A DNA stretch of 64,000 bases from an uncultured Methanosarcinales archaeon (GCA_903871465.1 CAIQHB010000080.1:215087-279086); one strand, 5' to 3'; positions 16,912-26,121 are shown, numbered from the stretch's first letter. The notes: generated from the letters alone by a model not told the origin. Made by a program: numbers and translations.

Positions 16912-17155
16912 AGGAGCTTATGCTGACTTCTTGCCAGTGCTTTCCTCTGTGTGGAGATGTCCTTAATGCTTCCTCGCGCTGCGCATTAAGAAGTCCGTCG
17001 AGCCAATCGTTAAGCTTCTTACCAGGATTATGCTCAGTCCAGTATGACTGAAGCCTCACATGCTGGTCGCACCTGTGGTTAAGGCTAATGCCACGTTGGC
17101 AGATAGGTCCGCCGCACGGTCCGTGGCCTTTGAGGTCGCACTCTGGGGAATTCAT
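16901..17155 (-). CDS. Probable small zinc-binding protein, 84 residues
   Basis: A frame starting at ATG 17155 with Cys6, Cys14, Cys19, His27, Cys29 and His32 clustered in the N-terminal 35 residues (PEC...GPCGGPIC...HRCDQH), the spacing of a zinc-ribbon or treble-clef. A Trp-containing segment (SYWTEHNPGKKLNDWLDGLL) follows, then a polar tail. The upstream AAAGAGATTGAA is only a weak RBS. The 3' end lies in a perfect inverted repeat. The conserved-looking Cys/His pattern argues for a real gene, perhaps a DNA- or RNA-binding adapter, but no family is recognised. Confidence 0.5.
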   Translation of the reverse strand: MNSPECDLKGHGPCGGPICQRGISLNHRCDQHVRLQSYWTEHNPGKKLNDWLDGLLNAQREEALRTSPHRGKHWQEVSISSSEE

Positions 17156-17504
17156 TTCAATCTCTTTGGATACATTATGAGCTTATCTAGGTTGCCCCGG
17201 GAACATGCCGATGCAGATGCAGAAAACGGGCTGAGATATCATATTCGACCATTCTTCGTCTCCCTGTATATTGTTCAGATCTAACGGATCGTTCAATTTG
17301 GATGAAGCGATGGCGATAACTGAATCATAACATTTAAATATGTTTAATTTTAACTGAGACTATCAAATCAGGAAGATCTCACTGTTAATCCTCTTTAAAA
17401 AGGAGGTGGGCGGCAAGTTACCAACGAATTTCAATGCCATAAAACCATAAAATTGAGAGCAAATTATTTAAGATTTTTTTAAAAGCTTGCAGAGGTGAGT
17501 CTTT
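17156..17504. other. Upstream region of the zincin-like gene
   Basis: No gene seen. The stretch is AT-rich from 17320 (CATTTAAATATG, TTTAATTTTAA), suitable for a promoter, and holds a hairpin CCTCTTT-AAA-AAGGAGG (about 17390-17406) whose right arm is a strong Shine-Dalgarno sequence with no usable frame behind it. Confidence 0.45.
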
Positions 17505-18932
17505 ATGGAAAAGATAGATAGTTCATCCCGGACGGTGGAAGGGAGGCGGGGCAAAATACCAAATCCCCCTTCAAAGCCCGATATTGGAAACCTGGCGGAT
17601 TGTATTACAGACTGCAAGAGAGCAACTCTATCAAGTGACACGGGTCCGGAAGATCCAGATGAATTCAACGAGCTGCGCGGAAGGCTGGAATCCTGTCGGG
17701 AGAAACTTCCGCCCCTTTATCGAGAATTGGTCTACAAACCATTCGTCGCCGAACTTGATAATCAAGGAAAGGACAATTTCAATAAGATCCTTCTTGGCGA
17801 CCCGGACAAAGAAGGCGAAGCTGGTTTGATGCTGGATATCGCTCAGGCCATCCTTCAGAATGGTGAAGGATACAATGAAAGGGCAACAGATGCTTACCAA
17901 GAGGTTATAAGCGATCTCTACGATGGCTTCCTCTCGGCGGAGGACCGATCCGGTGTCAAGCCGCCGGATTACGGGGTCTCACCTCCACTCGCCAAGTGGG
18001 GCAGACCGGATTTTGGCCCTTATACCTGGACGGCCGACGCCACAGCTACTTTTGACGTAGGAACCGCAATCGTCAATATGCCACCACCATATGCCAGCCA
18101 GGCCCTTCTCTCCTGGGCGGCCTTGGCACACGAGACCGCCGGACATGATATTCTCTCGGCAGACGAAGGACTGACCCCAGAGTTGGCAAAGGCAGTAAGA
18201 ATGGCGCTGAATGACGCCGATGTTGGGGATGTGCTGCCCAGCTACTGGGCGGACCGTATTGACGAGACTGCTGCAGATGTAATGGGGATATTGAACATGG
18301 GCCCCGTCGTAGGAATTGCTCTCATAGCCCTTCTGCGCGGAATGAATGCTGCCTATACCAGGAAAGCCAAACTTCGGAGTTGGGGTACCTTAGACGATCC
18401 GCATCCAGCAGATGTTCTAAGGGGTTACCTGGCCGCGTCTGTGATAAGACTGCTCAGTTTCAACGGCGCAGAGAACTGGGCGAAGATCATTGAGGCCGAG
18501 ACCGATAAAGATGTGACCACAATCCGGGCAGGATGGATAGTGATAGAACCCGAGGTTGCCAAGAAGTCGGCTGAGGTTGTTGCTGGAATACTGGTACGGG
18601 GGAAGATGGAGAAACTGGAAAGCCATTCACTAGGCGAAATACAGAATTGGCACAATGATGATGATGCCATCGTTGCAGATCTGAGGCCACTGTTGACAAC
18701 GGTTGGCAAGCTGCCTGAACAATATGCAAAAGGGATCTATGCGGCTCATGTGGTTGCTGCAGCTGCATTGGAGGCTCTCTCAAAGAATGCTGACATCCCT
18801 CAGATCTTTGATCGAATGATTGCAGTCCTGAAGATCATGCACGATACAAACCCATCGTGGGGACCGCTCTATGTGGCGCATCCCGGCAATTTGGTATCTT
18901 ATCGGTCCTACCTGCCACATGAGGAAGATTAG
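17505..18932 (+). CDS. Zincin-like protein with HExxxH motif
   Basis: A 475-residue, probably cytoplasmic protein; no signal peptide. AGGTGAG precedes ATG 17505 at good spacing. In the middle, LSWAALAHETAGHDIL contains His209-Glu210 and His214, an HExxxH variant of the zinc protease HExxH helix. About 40 residues later comes DETAADVMGI (Glu254, Asp258), which resembles the third-ligand helix (ExxAD) of gluzincins. The N-terminal 130 residues are acidic and include paired Cys (DCITDCK), and the C-terminal third is helical. The family is not known to me. The one-residue insertion in the zinc helix may mean altered or lost peptidase activity. It is a single-gene unit with a T-run downstream. Confidence 0.6.
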   Translation: MEKIDSSSRTVEGRRGKIPNPPSKPDIGNLADCITDCKRATLSSDTGPEDPDEFNELRGRLESCREKLPPLYRELVYKPFVAELDNQGKDNFNKILLGDPDKEGEAGLMLDIAQAILQNGEGYNERATDAYQEVISDLYDGFLSAEDRSGVKPPDYGVSPPLAKWGRPDFGPYTWTADATATFDVGTAIVNMPPPYASQALLSWAALAHETAGHDILSADEGLTPELAKAVRMALNDADVGDVLPSYWADRIDETAADVMGILNMGPVVGIALIALLRGMNAAYTRKAKLRSWGTLDDPHPADVLRGYLAASVIRLLSFNGAENWAKIIEAETDKDVTTIRAGWIVIEPEVAKKSAEVVAGILVRGKMEKLESHSLGEIQNWHNDDDAIVADLRPLLTTVGKLPEQYAKGIYAAHVVAAAALEALSKNADIPQIFDRMIAVLKIMHDTNPSWGPLYVAHPGNLVSYRSYLPHEED

Positions 18933-18974
18933 ATGTAATTAGGAGAAGATTTGATCCAATTGGTCCCCCTCCAA

Positions 18975-18983
18975 TTTTTTTAT
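18975..18983 (+). terminator. Oligo-T terminator after the zincin-like gene
   Basis: CCTCCAATTTTTTTATG provides a run of seven T about 45 bases after the stop at 18932, the typical archaeal intrinsic termination signal. The downstream neighbour is convergent. Confidence 0.45.
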
Positions 18984-19152
18984 GCAAATATAAGAATCTA
19001 AATATGAATTGATTTGCAATCGCAACCCAGAAAGTGCTTTAAAAATATAGAGAAGAACACTATAATTGAGGAGACAGGATCTGTTTACAATGCATCATCC
19101 AGATCCGTTCTCAAAGATTTTAACGAGCATGGCTCCGGCTTTGCTCATGGCC

Positions 19153-20199
19153 TTACCAATCTGGATGGATTCGCCTGAAAAGAACCACCGCGATCATTGC
19201 CAGAGCGGCAAAGCCAGAAGGAGAGGCCGCAGTCTTTGCGGCATTGGTAGCGTTGCTTTTGGCTATGGGTTTGGCCTCAATTATGTTCTCCGCCAAATCC
19301 TTCACAGTTCCGCTCTGTCCTAATAAAACGGTGCGCAGCTGATAGACGCCCGGCTCAAGCGTCTTGTTCCAGGTGATCTCCACCGTCTCATCGTCACCGG
19401 TAAGGAGCACGGGCGTCTTCTTCTCCGTGGTGTTGATCACCATGCCATTTTGAGAGAGTATGAACCTCAGAGCCCCTTTAAAGGGAACGCGAGAGTTGCC
19501 GACTACTGTGGCGCTGGCACCGGTCTCATCCTGGTAGGTCTCTGTTATCATCGCATCATCGGCGGCCTGGAAGGAGTTCATAAAAGCCCTGCTCTGATTG
19601 TGGTTGAACTCTACGATCTTCACCCGACCTGCATACTCCTGACCATTCTCCAGAATAGGCTTCCAGGCATAATCCTTCTGAATCGGCATAGCTATGCTTC
19701 CCGTGATAGGTATCGACTGTTCCCTGGTTACATATACAGCCTTATCTCCCTGGATAAGCATGTAATAAATGTCCACAACAACTGGATCGCTGGCACTGAT
19801 GACGAGATGCATGCCGCGAGAGTCGGCACGAAAATCGCGCACATCGAACCTTACTGGCTCAATATCACCATAATGAAAACTGTAGCACTTCTTGGAGACC
19901 ACGGTTCCATCTTTCCATAAGAATGCACAAACATCATAGTTGCCCCTCAATGCATCGAATGGCGACCAGCGCACAATCCAGGTTCCGGGACCGTTCAAGG
20001 TCACATTCTGGGTCATGAGCACCAAACCGTTGGAGATCATATTCAATTGCAGAGCCTCGCCCGCCACATCTCCATCCAGGGTAACATCGGCAGAGTCAAC
20101 ACCGGAATAGAGGTCCACAATCTCCTGAGACTGAGCTGTGGCCATCAATGCCACCAGGACTGCCAAGACCGCCAAATGCCAGACCGTATATATTCTCAT
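19153..20199 (-). CDS. Secreted protein with C-terminal membrane anchor
   Basis: A 348-residue exported protein of unknown function. I set the start at ATG 20199 (MRIYTVWHLAVLAVLVALMATAQSQ), behind AGGTAGG, because eight extra upstream residues would spoil the signal peptide. The body is beta-rich with Ig-like periodicity (MISNGLVLMTQNVTLNGPGTWIVRWSPF; ETVEITWNKTLEPGVYQLRTVLLG), suggesting two or three sandwich domains on the cell surface. The C-terminus has an Ala/Lys/Asn linker and the helix ASPSGFAALAMIAVVLF followed by RR, like a surface-protein sorting or anchor signal. It lies after mch on the same strand but is functionally unrelated. Confidence 0.7.
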   Translation of the reverse strand: MRIYTVWHLAVLAVLVALMATAQSQEIVDLYSGVDSADVTLDGDVAGEALQLNMISNGLVLMTQNVTLNGPGTWIVRWSPFDALRGNYDVCAFLWKDGTVVSKKCYSFHYGDIEPVRFDVRDFRADSRGMHLVISASDPVVVDIYYMLIQGDKAVYVTREQSIPITGSIAMPIQKDYAWKPILENGQEYAGRVKIVEFNHNQSRAFMNSFQAADDAMITETYQDETGASATVVGNSRVPFKGALRFILSQNGMVINTTEKKTPVLLTGDDETVEITWNKTLEPGVYQLRTVLLGQSGTVKDLAENIIEAKPIAKSNATNAAKTAASPSGFAALAMIAVVLFRRIHPDW

Positions 20200-20235
20200 G
20201 GAACCTACCTGCAGAGTAATCAATTCCGAATGTGT

Positions 20236-21228
20236 TTAAAGATCCTTTTTGAAGTCCTGGCGAACCGGCTCCAGGACTTCCAGATTGAAGGACTCAGTCA
20301 GAACCTCTGGGTTCACCTTGCCGATCACAAACGTCCGCCGCGACTTTATCTCGTTCATCACGACCTTAGCCGGTGCAAAGACGTTGTGGTCCACCTTAAA
20401 GAAGTCGAAGCCTGCTGCCTTGAATGTCTTGTAGAAAGGCGCCCCATAGTCTCGAGAAGCGAAGGAAGGCATGCCCTTCAGGTACTGCTGCAGCTCCTCC
20501 AGGTTCTCGTACTCAAGCGTGTAGTAAGTCTCTCCACCGTAGATTATGGCGTCGTTGGAGGAGCCCATGCACATGGTTGCGTCGCCCGTAATTGGCGAGA
20601 TGGGTGCCCGGCCCCAGCCGCACTTGATGGTGGTGATGTCAAAGCCCATAGTGAAGAGCTTATGGAGACCTGTCTCGACCACTCGAGCCGAGACCTGCAC
20701 CAGGCCTGCCACGGAGTTCGTTGGTGCTACGGCAATTCTCAAGTCGGCCGTATCGATGCCGCACTTTTCTGCAATCATGGCCGAGACTTTCTCGTCCGGC
20801 AGCTTATTCGACTCCAGAACGAGAACTCCTATATCCGAGAACTCTTCGTATCCGATCTTCTCATAAAGCTCCCGGGTCTTTCTGGCCAGCACCCGTGCCG
20901 GGCCGCTACCCATGGCAAAATACTTGTCTGCCTTGATCTGCCACATGGCGCACTGAGAGGCCATGCATGAGAGGGCTGGATAGTCTGTAGCCACCTGGAC
21001 ACCGGGCAGGAGAACGCCATTGATATTGTAGGGATGAAGCTGGATGTCAGCAAGATCTGCCATGCAGAGGCGAGAGAGGTAGATCCCGGCACCGAGACCT
21101 CCCTGGGCCTTCACACCGGCATCTGCAACAACAGTGCCGTTATCAAGCTCATGGACCTCTATTTGCAGCTCGTCTCCATAATCGAGCATCTCCTCGAAGA
21201 CCTCAAATCCCATCTCATTGATTCCCAT
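20236..21228 (-). CDS. mch: Methenyltetrahydromethanopterin cyclohydrolase
   Basis: Catalyses reversible hydrolysis of N5,N10-methenyl-H4MPT to N5-formyl-H4MPT, a step of the one-carbon branch of methanogenesis, in the cytoplasm. The 330-residue length and conserved blocks agree with Mch: NEMGFEVFEEMLDYGDEL at the N-terminus, AGIYLSRLCMADLADI, VQVATDYPALSCMASQCAMW, FAMGSGPARVLARKTRELYEKIGYEE, VAPTNSVAGLVQVSARVVETG and the C-terminal FFKVDHNVFAPAKV. ATG 21228 is preferred over GTG 21231 because GGTGATCC lies at better spacing. It is the strongest sign that the organism is a methanogen or a close relative. Its gene stands alone between two secreted-protein genes. Confidence 0.97.
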   Translation of the reverse strand: MGINEMGFEVFEEMLDYGDELQIEVHELDNGTVVADAGVKAQGGLGAGIYLSRLCMADLADIQLHPYNINGVLLPGVQVATDYPALSCMASQCAMWQIKADKYFAMGSGPARVLARKTRELYEKIGYEEFSDIGVLVLESNKLPDEKVSAMIAEKCGIDTADLRIAVAPTNSVAGLVQVSARVVETGLHKLFTMGFDITTIKCGWGRAPISPITGDATMCMGSSNDAIIYGGETYYTLEYENLEELQQYLKGMPSFASRDYGAPFYKTFKAAGFDFFKVDHNVFAPAKVVMNEIKSRRTFVIGKVNPEVLTESFNLEVLEPVRQDFKKDL

Positions 21229-21380
21229 CACGCAGGATCACCTTTCCTATCAGGAATGCAAATTGGCCATAAAAGTCTATCGACCGGATCAACTTAGGGA
21301 TGGCCAGGGATGAATTAGTATGAGAAAAAACATGGGGCTAGAGGAAAATTATAACTCCGGGCAAGCCCGGCGTGGTATGT

Positions 21381-22214
21381 TTAGATTACGTTGGTATAGA
21401 AGGGCGTATTGCTTAAGTCCTTAACAGACGCGGCTTGAGAGCCAACTTCAAAAGCCTGGCTTTGGCCTTGCTCATTGCCACCAATCTGAATGGCTTCACC
21501 TGATTTGAGGCCGCCGCCAATCACGAATACCGAATTAGGGGTAGAGCCAACCTGCGTTACCTCGGGCTGGGAGACCGTTGCGGTTGTGCTGGCGTTATTC
21601 ACAGTCTCTGCTTTGAATATGGTATTCTCAGGCCCTGTAAGATTGTTAGCTGGCGCTGTCCCATTTTGAACCGGGATGGTCACATTCTGAGCGGGAACGA
21701 ACCCGGTCTCAGCAGGGATGGTTTCATTTGTTTCATTCAGAACAGGAACGATCTCATTCTTAGCGGGAACTACTTCCGTCCCAACAGTGACTGTTTCATT
21801 AGTCTCATTCTGAACAGGAACGATCTTGGTCTCACCAGAGACGGTTTCATTTGTTTCATTCAGAACAGGAACAGTTTCGTTCTGAGCAGGAAGGGTCACA
21901 TTCTGAGCGGAGATGGTCACGTTCTGAGAAGGTGTGGTTTCATTCAGATCAGTCCTGTTCATGGTCTCGTTAGCAGTCGCATTCAGATTCTCGATTGGAG
22001 CTGCAATCAAGGTTCCATTTGCGGTGACATTGATAGGCAAAACCACGCTGGCGTTTTGGGTTTGATTTAAAGAAACATTCAATGTTGTGTTGTTCATGGT
22101 GATGTTCATGGCGGTGTTATTCAAGGAAGACGTATTTTCCTGGGCAGCGGCAGTGAGAACTGCAGCTGTCATCAGGAATAGGACGCCTGCAAAATATATA
22201 AATTGTTTGCTCAT
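21381..22214 (-). CDS. Secreted Asn/Thr-rich repeat glycoprotein
   Basis: A 277-residue exported protein. ATG 22214, behind GAGGT, gives the signal peptide MSKQFIYFAGVLFLMTAAVLTAAAQ. The mature part is low complexity: a degenerate 12- to 20-residue repeat built on VPVLNETNET and VPAQN units, crowded with N-glycosylation sequons (NET, NGT, NVT). A non-repetitive C-terminal section (about residues 205-277, with FVIGGGLKSGEAIQIGG) may be the functional end. Such proteins are often heavily glycosylated surface stalks. It lies directly downstream of the ABC exporter genes on the same strand (about 80 bases), so it may share their transcript. No family is known. Confidence 0.7.
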   Translation of the reverse strand: MSKQFIYFAGVLFLMTAAVLTAAAQENTSSLNNTAMNITMNNTTLNVSLNQTQNASVVLPINVTANGTLIAAPIENLNATANETMNRTDLNETTPSQNVTISAQNVTLPAQNETVPVLNETNETVSGETKIVPVQNETNETVTVGTEVVPAKNEIVPVLNETNETIPAETGFVPAQNVTIPVQNGTAPANNLTGPENTIFKAETVNNASTTATVSQPEVTQVGSTPNSVFVIGGGLKSGEAIQIGGNEQGQSQAFEVGSQAASVKDLSNTPFYTNVI

Positions 22215-22295
22215 ATAATACCTCGGCCTTATCTCATAGCTTTGGAGCTTATCAATTTTACCCATCCTTGAGACTTAAATGCCGGTCAAAGCCCT

Positions 22296-23051
22296 TCAAA
22301 CCCTCTTTATCTTGCCGCCATCCTCACCCAGTTCGCAAGCACTGTTGGCGACGAAGCCTTCACTGCTGCGCCTCATCTCACAGACTATCTTGCCGTCCAC
22401 GATTCTCAAGATTCGGTCCGTCTTCTCGGCTAAAGCCATATCATGCGTCACCAGAATGAATGTCTGGTTGATCTTCCGGTTCAATTCCCGTAGCAGATTA
22501 TAGATGAGATCGGATGATTTGGTGTCCAGGTTGCCGGTCAACTCGTCGCCTATAACAATAGAGGGCCTATTGGCCAGCGCCCGGGCCACAGCAACACGCT
22601 GGTTCTGACCACCGGAAAGCTGGTTGGGCCGATTCAGCTGCCGATCCGCCAGCCCCACCGCAGACAGGAGTTCATGAGCTCTCTCTCGTGCTTCAGCTTT
22701 GCTCTTCTTGGCGATGAGCATGGGCATCATGACATTCTCCAGGGCGGAGAATTCAGGAATGAGGTGGTGGTATTGAAAGACGAAACCCAGCTCCTGATTG
22801 CGCAGACGGGCTCGCTCTTCAGGACTTGCTCGGCTGACATCGATTCCTTTGAGAAATATCTGGCCGCTGCTGGGAGTATCCAGGAGGCCGATCATATTGA
22901 GCAGAGTGCTCTTTCCGCTTCCGCTCGGGCCCACAATGGCCACGAACTCGCCCGCCTTGATGCTGACGTTGACACTGTCCAGAGCTCGCACCTCTACGCC
23001 ACTTCCGTAGATCTTGCTCAGGTCTCTAAGCACAATTATGTCGTCACTCAC
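22296..23051 (-). CDS. ABC transporter ATP-binding protein (MacB/LolD type)
   Basis: ATPase of a MacB/LolD-family transporter, 251 residues. Walker A GPSGSGKST is at residues 41-49, the Q-loop at FQYHHLIPEF, the signature at LSGGQNQRVAVARAL, Walker B at SIVIGDELTGNLD and the H-loop at LVTHD. Walker B has Leu where the family usually has Pro (DEPTGNLD), a mild oddity. The last 30 residues (after VDGKIVCEM) are a family-atypical tail. ATG 23051 overlaps the stop of the upstream permease gene by 8 bases, so the subunits are translated together. It likely energises release of lipoproteins, peptides or small molecules through the two FtsX-like permeases. Confidence 0.9.
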   Translation of the reverse strand: MSDDIIVLRDLSKIYGSGVEVRALDSVNVSIKAGEFVAIVGPSGSGKSTLLNMIGLLDTPSSGQIFLKGIDVSRASPEERARLRNQELGFVFQYHHLIPEFSALENVMMPMLIAKKSKAEARERAHELLSAVGLADRQLNRPNQLSGGQNQRVAVARALANRPSIVIGDELTGNLDTKSSDLIYNLLRELNRKINQTFILVTHDMALAEKTDRILRIVDGKIVCEMRRSSEGFVANSACELGEDGGKIKRV

Positions 23052-24204
23052 TTCCTATCGCCTCCACTGGATCGAGCAAGGCCGCCGAATAAGCAGGATA
23101 TAGTCCGGAGATTAAGTTGAGCGCCAGGGCGAAGGCCATGGCATAAGCAAAGTACTCCGGCCGGGCGGCAATCAGGATGACGGCTTTCCCCGCTCCAGTG
23201 CTTGTTACATTCAGGGGAAGAAGGGTTATCAGCCGGGCTAAGGCAAAGCCGAGCATACAGCCCAAAACTCCTGCCGGCACGCTGATGAGCATATTCTCCA
23301 GCAAGAAGATCATAAGTATCGAGCGCCTTTCTGCCCCCATAGCCATAAGGATGCCTATCTCTTTTTTCCGTCTGCTGACAACCATGATAGTCGTATTGGC
23401 TATTACAAAAGCCGATATTAGTAGTATGAATATGTAGAAAAGCATATTTGTAATATTTTGATTGCCCACGAATCTGGCGATCTCCTTATTGAAGTCCTGC
23501 CAGCTGGTGGTTATGTATCTGCTATTTCCGTTCATTTGCACGGCCATGGCCGGCGCCCCTGTGAAGTCTACAAGCTTCACACCGATCTCAGAGACCACAT
23601 CGCCCTGACCAACCAGTGCTTGAACCGTATCCAAGGAGACATAGACCAGAGTCTCATCCTTGACTGTTCCCTTTTCCAGCAGGCCGATGACCTTCAGCCG
23701 GATAGAATTGTTCTTCAGGTAAAGATAGAAGTCTCCGCCCGGCCTGATCTTCAGGTCCTCTGCCAGCTTCACTCCTAAAATGGCGCCTATTTTGTTGAAT
23801 CTGAGGTCCGAGAAGTTCCCGCTGATCATGGACTCCTGAACCGCCATGAGCTGGTTCTCTTCAACCGGGTGAACGCCCACAAATTCCACCGCTTGCACTT
23901 TATTCCCAAAACGCGCCGCTCCCTGGCCCACCAGCCGGGGTGAGACAGCGGACACGCCCGGATAGATCTTGACCAGGTCGGAGAGTGACCTGTACATACT
24001 GATATAGCTCTCACCTTTTTTGGGGCTGATTATAAGGTGCGGATTCTTCTCCACCGTATTCTTAACGATTTGCACTCTCACACCTTCCGTCAGCCCCAGA
24101 GACATGATGATAATGCCCACTGCTATGGCTACGGATATCAGAGTGAAGGCGGTACCCCTCCGATTTGTCGTCACATGCCGCAGGGCAATATCCAGCTCGA
24201 ACAT
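23044..24204 (-). CDS. ABC transporter permease (MacB/FtsX family)
   Basis: Permease of a MacB-type exporter. ATG 24204 (MFELDIALRHVTTNRRG) behind GAGAGAG is chosen because the cytoplasmic amphipathic start then leads straight into the first helix (TLISVAIAVGIIIMSLGL). A large extracytoplasmic MacB-PCD domain spans about residues 40-260, and three helices follow (MLFYIFILLISAFVIANTTIMVVSRRKKEIGILMAMGA; IFLLENMLISVPAGVLGCMLGFALA; FAYAMAFALALNLISGLYPAYSAALLDPVEAI), the last with the FtsX-type end. The 3' end overlaps the ATPase gene. A second, similar permease gene lies upstream, so the complex may be a heterodimer. Confidence 0.88.
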   Translation of the reverse strand: MFELDIALRHVTTNRRGTAFTLISVAIAVGIIIMSLGLTEGVRVQIVKNTVEKNPHLIISPKKGESYISMYRSLSDLVKIYPGVSAVSPRLVGQGAARFGNKVQAVEFVGVHPVEENQLMAVQESMISGNFSDLRFNKIGAILGVKLAEDLKIRPGGDFYLYLKNNSIRLKVIGLLEKGTVKDETLVYVSLDTVQALVGQGDVVSEIGVKLVDFTGAPAMAVQMNGNSRYITTSWQDFNKEIARFVGNQNITNMLFYIFILLISAFVIANTTIMVVSRRKKEIGILMAMGAERRSILMIFLLENMLISVPAGVLGCMLGFALARLITLLPLNVTSTGAGKAVILIAARPEYFAYAMAFALALNLISGLYPAYSAALLDPVEAIGSE

Positions 24205-24292
24205 ATCTCTCTCGCGAATGATGCAAGTTCCCGATCTATTTTCAAATTTTCTATCAAATGAGACTTCCAACCAGACTTTTTCCGGCCAGGCG

Positions 24293-25480
24293 TCAGCCGC
24301 CCCGCAGGGCTATGACCGGATCGATCCGGGAGGCATTTCTTGCCGGATAGAGGGCAGCCACTATGCTCAGAGCCACCACGAAAAAAATGAGCAAGACGAT
24401 GTCCCAGGGGTTCAGGATAAGAGGCAGCGTGGTAATCTCGCGTCCGCCTGCAGCTATCTCGAAGGGCACTTTTCCGAGGATTAGGACGCCCGCCAGGCCC
24501 AAAGCTGAGCCGACCGCAGCTCCTATGAGACCAAGGAGGGCGCTCTCCACCAGGAAAATATCTCTGATATCCGATATTCTGGCTCCCATGGCCATGAGCA
24601 TGCCGATCTCTCTTGTCTTCTCCACCACGAGGAGATTCATGATGCTGGCCACGCCAAAGAAAGCCACAACCATAAAAAGCAGGACGGAGAACCTTGTCCA
24701 GAACCCGCCGATGTTTATGGCCTGCATGATCTCGGGATTTTTCTCCTGCCAGCTCATTGCATTGTATCCCCAGGTGGAGATCAGGCCGGCGAGGCTCTGG
24801 GCCTGGCCAATGTCCTGCAGACTTATCTCTACGGCATTTATCACATCGCCTTCATCTCGAAAATTGCGGCCCGTATCCATTGAGACAAAGACCACCAGAT
24901 CATCCAGTGGCGTGCCGGTGTTGAAGATTCCAGTCACCGTCAACTCTGTTCCACGGGCTCTGGGAAAGGTGGCTGCCATTTTATCCCCCAGCTTCAAATC
25001 AAGAGATTCAGCGAGGGTCTGACCGATAACCGCATTCCGGGCCTGCTGAATGCTGCCAAAATCGCCCTGAATCATCGCATCATCGATTTTGTAGATCCTG
25101 TCTATATCGATAGGGTTTGATCCCTTTAACAGGGCGTTTTTTGTCTTATCCTTGCGAGATAGGGTGGCCGCGGTCGATAGCGATGCCGCATAGGACTTGA
25201 TGCCGGGGAGGGAGGCGATCCGATCCAGAAGGCTCTTGTACAGGTGAATGAAGTCATCGCCCTGTTTCGGTTCGACTGTGACATGCGGGAGTTTCTCTTC
25301 TACCAGGCCGGTGAGAATCTGCTGCTGGCCGTTGACAAGAGATGTAAAGATCACCGAGATGCTCACAGCCAGGGCGACAGCCAGAACAGAGAGAAGCGTC
25401 TGGCGTCTTCTTGAGATGATGTGCCGGATGGCTATGCTCACGGCCAAAGGGTTGACGATCTTCAGGGCTTTTAGATCCAT
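24293..25480 (-). CDS. ABC transporter permease (MacB/FtsX family), second subunit
   Basis: A paralogue of the permease at 23044-24204, with the same plan: short cytoplasmic start (MDLKALKIVNPLAVSIAIRHIISRRRQ), first helix LLSVLAVALAVSISVIFTSLVNG, an extracytoplasmic MacB-PCD domain, then FtsX helices including VVEKTREIGMLMAMGARISDIRDIFLVESALLGLIGAAVGSALGLAG and the closing LYPARNASRIDPVIALRGG. ATG 25480 is the most family-like start, although no clear RBS is present; ATG 25492 is possible. The gap to the next permease is about 90 bases. Two unequal permeases with one ATPase suggest an asymmetric exporter. Confidence 0.88.
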   Translation of the reverse strand: MDLKALKIVNPLAVSIAIRHIISRRRQTLLSVLAVALAVSISVIFTSLVNGQQQILTGLVEEKLPHVTVEPKQGDDFIHLYKSLLDRIASLPGIKSYAASLSTAATLSRKDKTKNALLKGSNPIDIDRIYKIDDAMIQGDFGSIQQARNAVIGQTLAESLDLKLGDKMAATFPRARGTELTVTGIFNTGTPLDDLVVFVSMDTGRNFRDEGDVINAVEISLQDIGQAQSLAGLISTWGYNAMSWQEKNPEIMQAINIGGFWTRFSVLLFMVVAFFGVASIMNLLVVEKTREIGMLMAMGARISDIRDIFLVESALLGLIGAAVGSALGLAGVLILGKVPFEIAAGGREITTLPLILNPWDIVLLIFFVVALSIVAALYPARNASRIDPVIALRGG

Positions 25481-25642
25481 TATAAGAACCATTATATCGG
25501 ATGCTTTTGCTTTATTTATTCTTTTCATCTCTGCCGGGAATTTTGTCACCTCCGGTGCATTGGCCAGGACCATTTGCGACCGCCTGGAGAAAATATTTAT
25601 GGATCTTTGCCGTATGAGGTTTGGAGGAGTGGAAGGGATATC

Positions 25643-26083
25643 ATGGGTTGTATCTTGAAAGAAACTGGCGCGATTATTAGCCTATTCATCCTACTGGTAT
25701 TACTTTGTGCACCGGCTTATGGAATGGATACCAAGACGGCATACACAAGGGATGGAATAAATTTCGTAAGCAAGGAACGAATGGACGAAAATGTGAGATA
25801 CGAATACGCAAAACCTGGAGAATACCATGAAGTACAGGTTCCTCTAAATACAGTTGTCGTGAATGCTTCAATTATTCCAGAGTCAGCTCCAATCCATGAT
25901 AAACAAGAAACGGAAGTACTGGAAAATCAACCGTCTATGTCTAACCAAACAATTTCCACATCCACCAGAGAAAATGATAGAAGGTACCCATATGCAACTC
26001 TAGGCATTGGGTTGTTATTATTTGTCGGCGTGGTCATCTTTACTGCATGGGTAATTAAAGAACGTGGTAAACAACGAGAATAG
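25643..26083 (+). CDS. Single-domain exported protein with C-terminal membrane helix
   Basis: A 146-residue protein. ATG 25643 lies behind GGAGGAGTGGAAGGG. The N-terminus MGCILKETGAIISLFILLVLLCAPAYG is a signal peptide and the C-terminal helix (YATLGIGLLLFVGVVIFTAWVI) is followed by basic KERGKQRE, so the middle 85 polar residues face outside with the tail in the cytoplasm. The exposed part has Thr/Ser and a few sequons but no domain I recognise. It reads in the same direction as the S9 peptidase 38 bases downstream and may share its transcript. Confidence 0.6.
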   Translation: MGCILKETGAIISLFILLVLLCAPAYGMDTKTAYTRDGINFVSKERMDENVRYEYAKPGEYHEVQVPLNTVVVNASIIPESAPIHDKQETEVLENQPSMSNQTISTSTRENDRRYPYATLGIGLLLFVGVVIFTAWVIKERGKQRE

Positions 26084-26121
26084 GAATTCAATAGTAATTT
26101 TTCCAATGATTGGAGTGGTTT

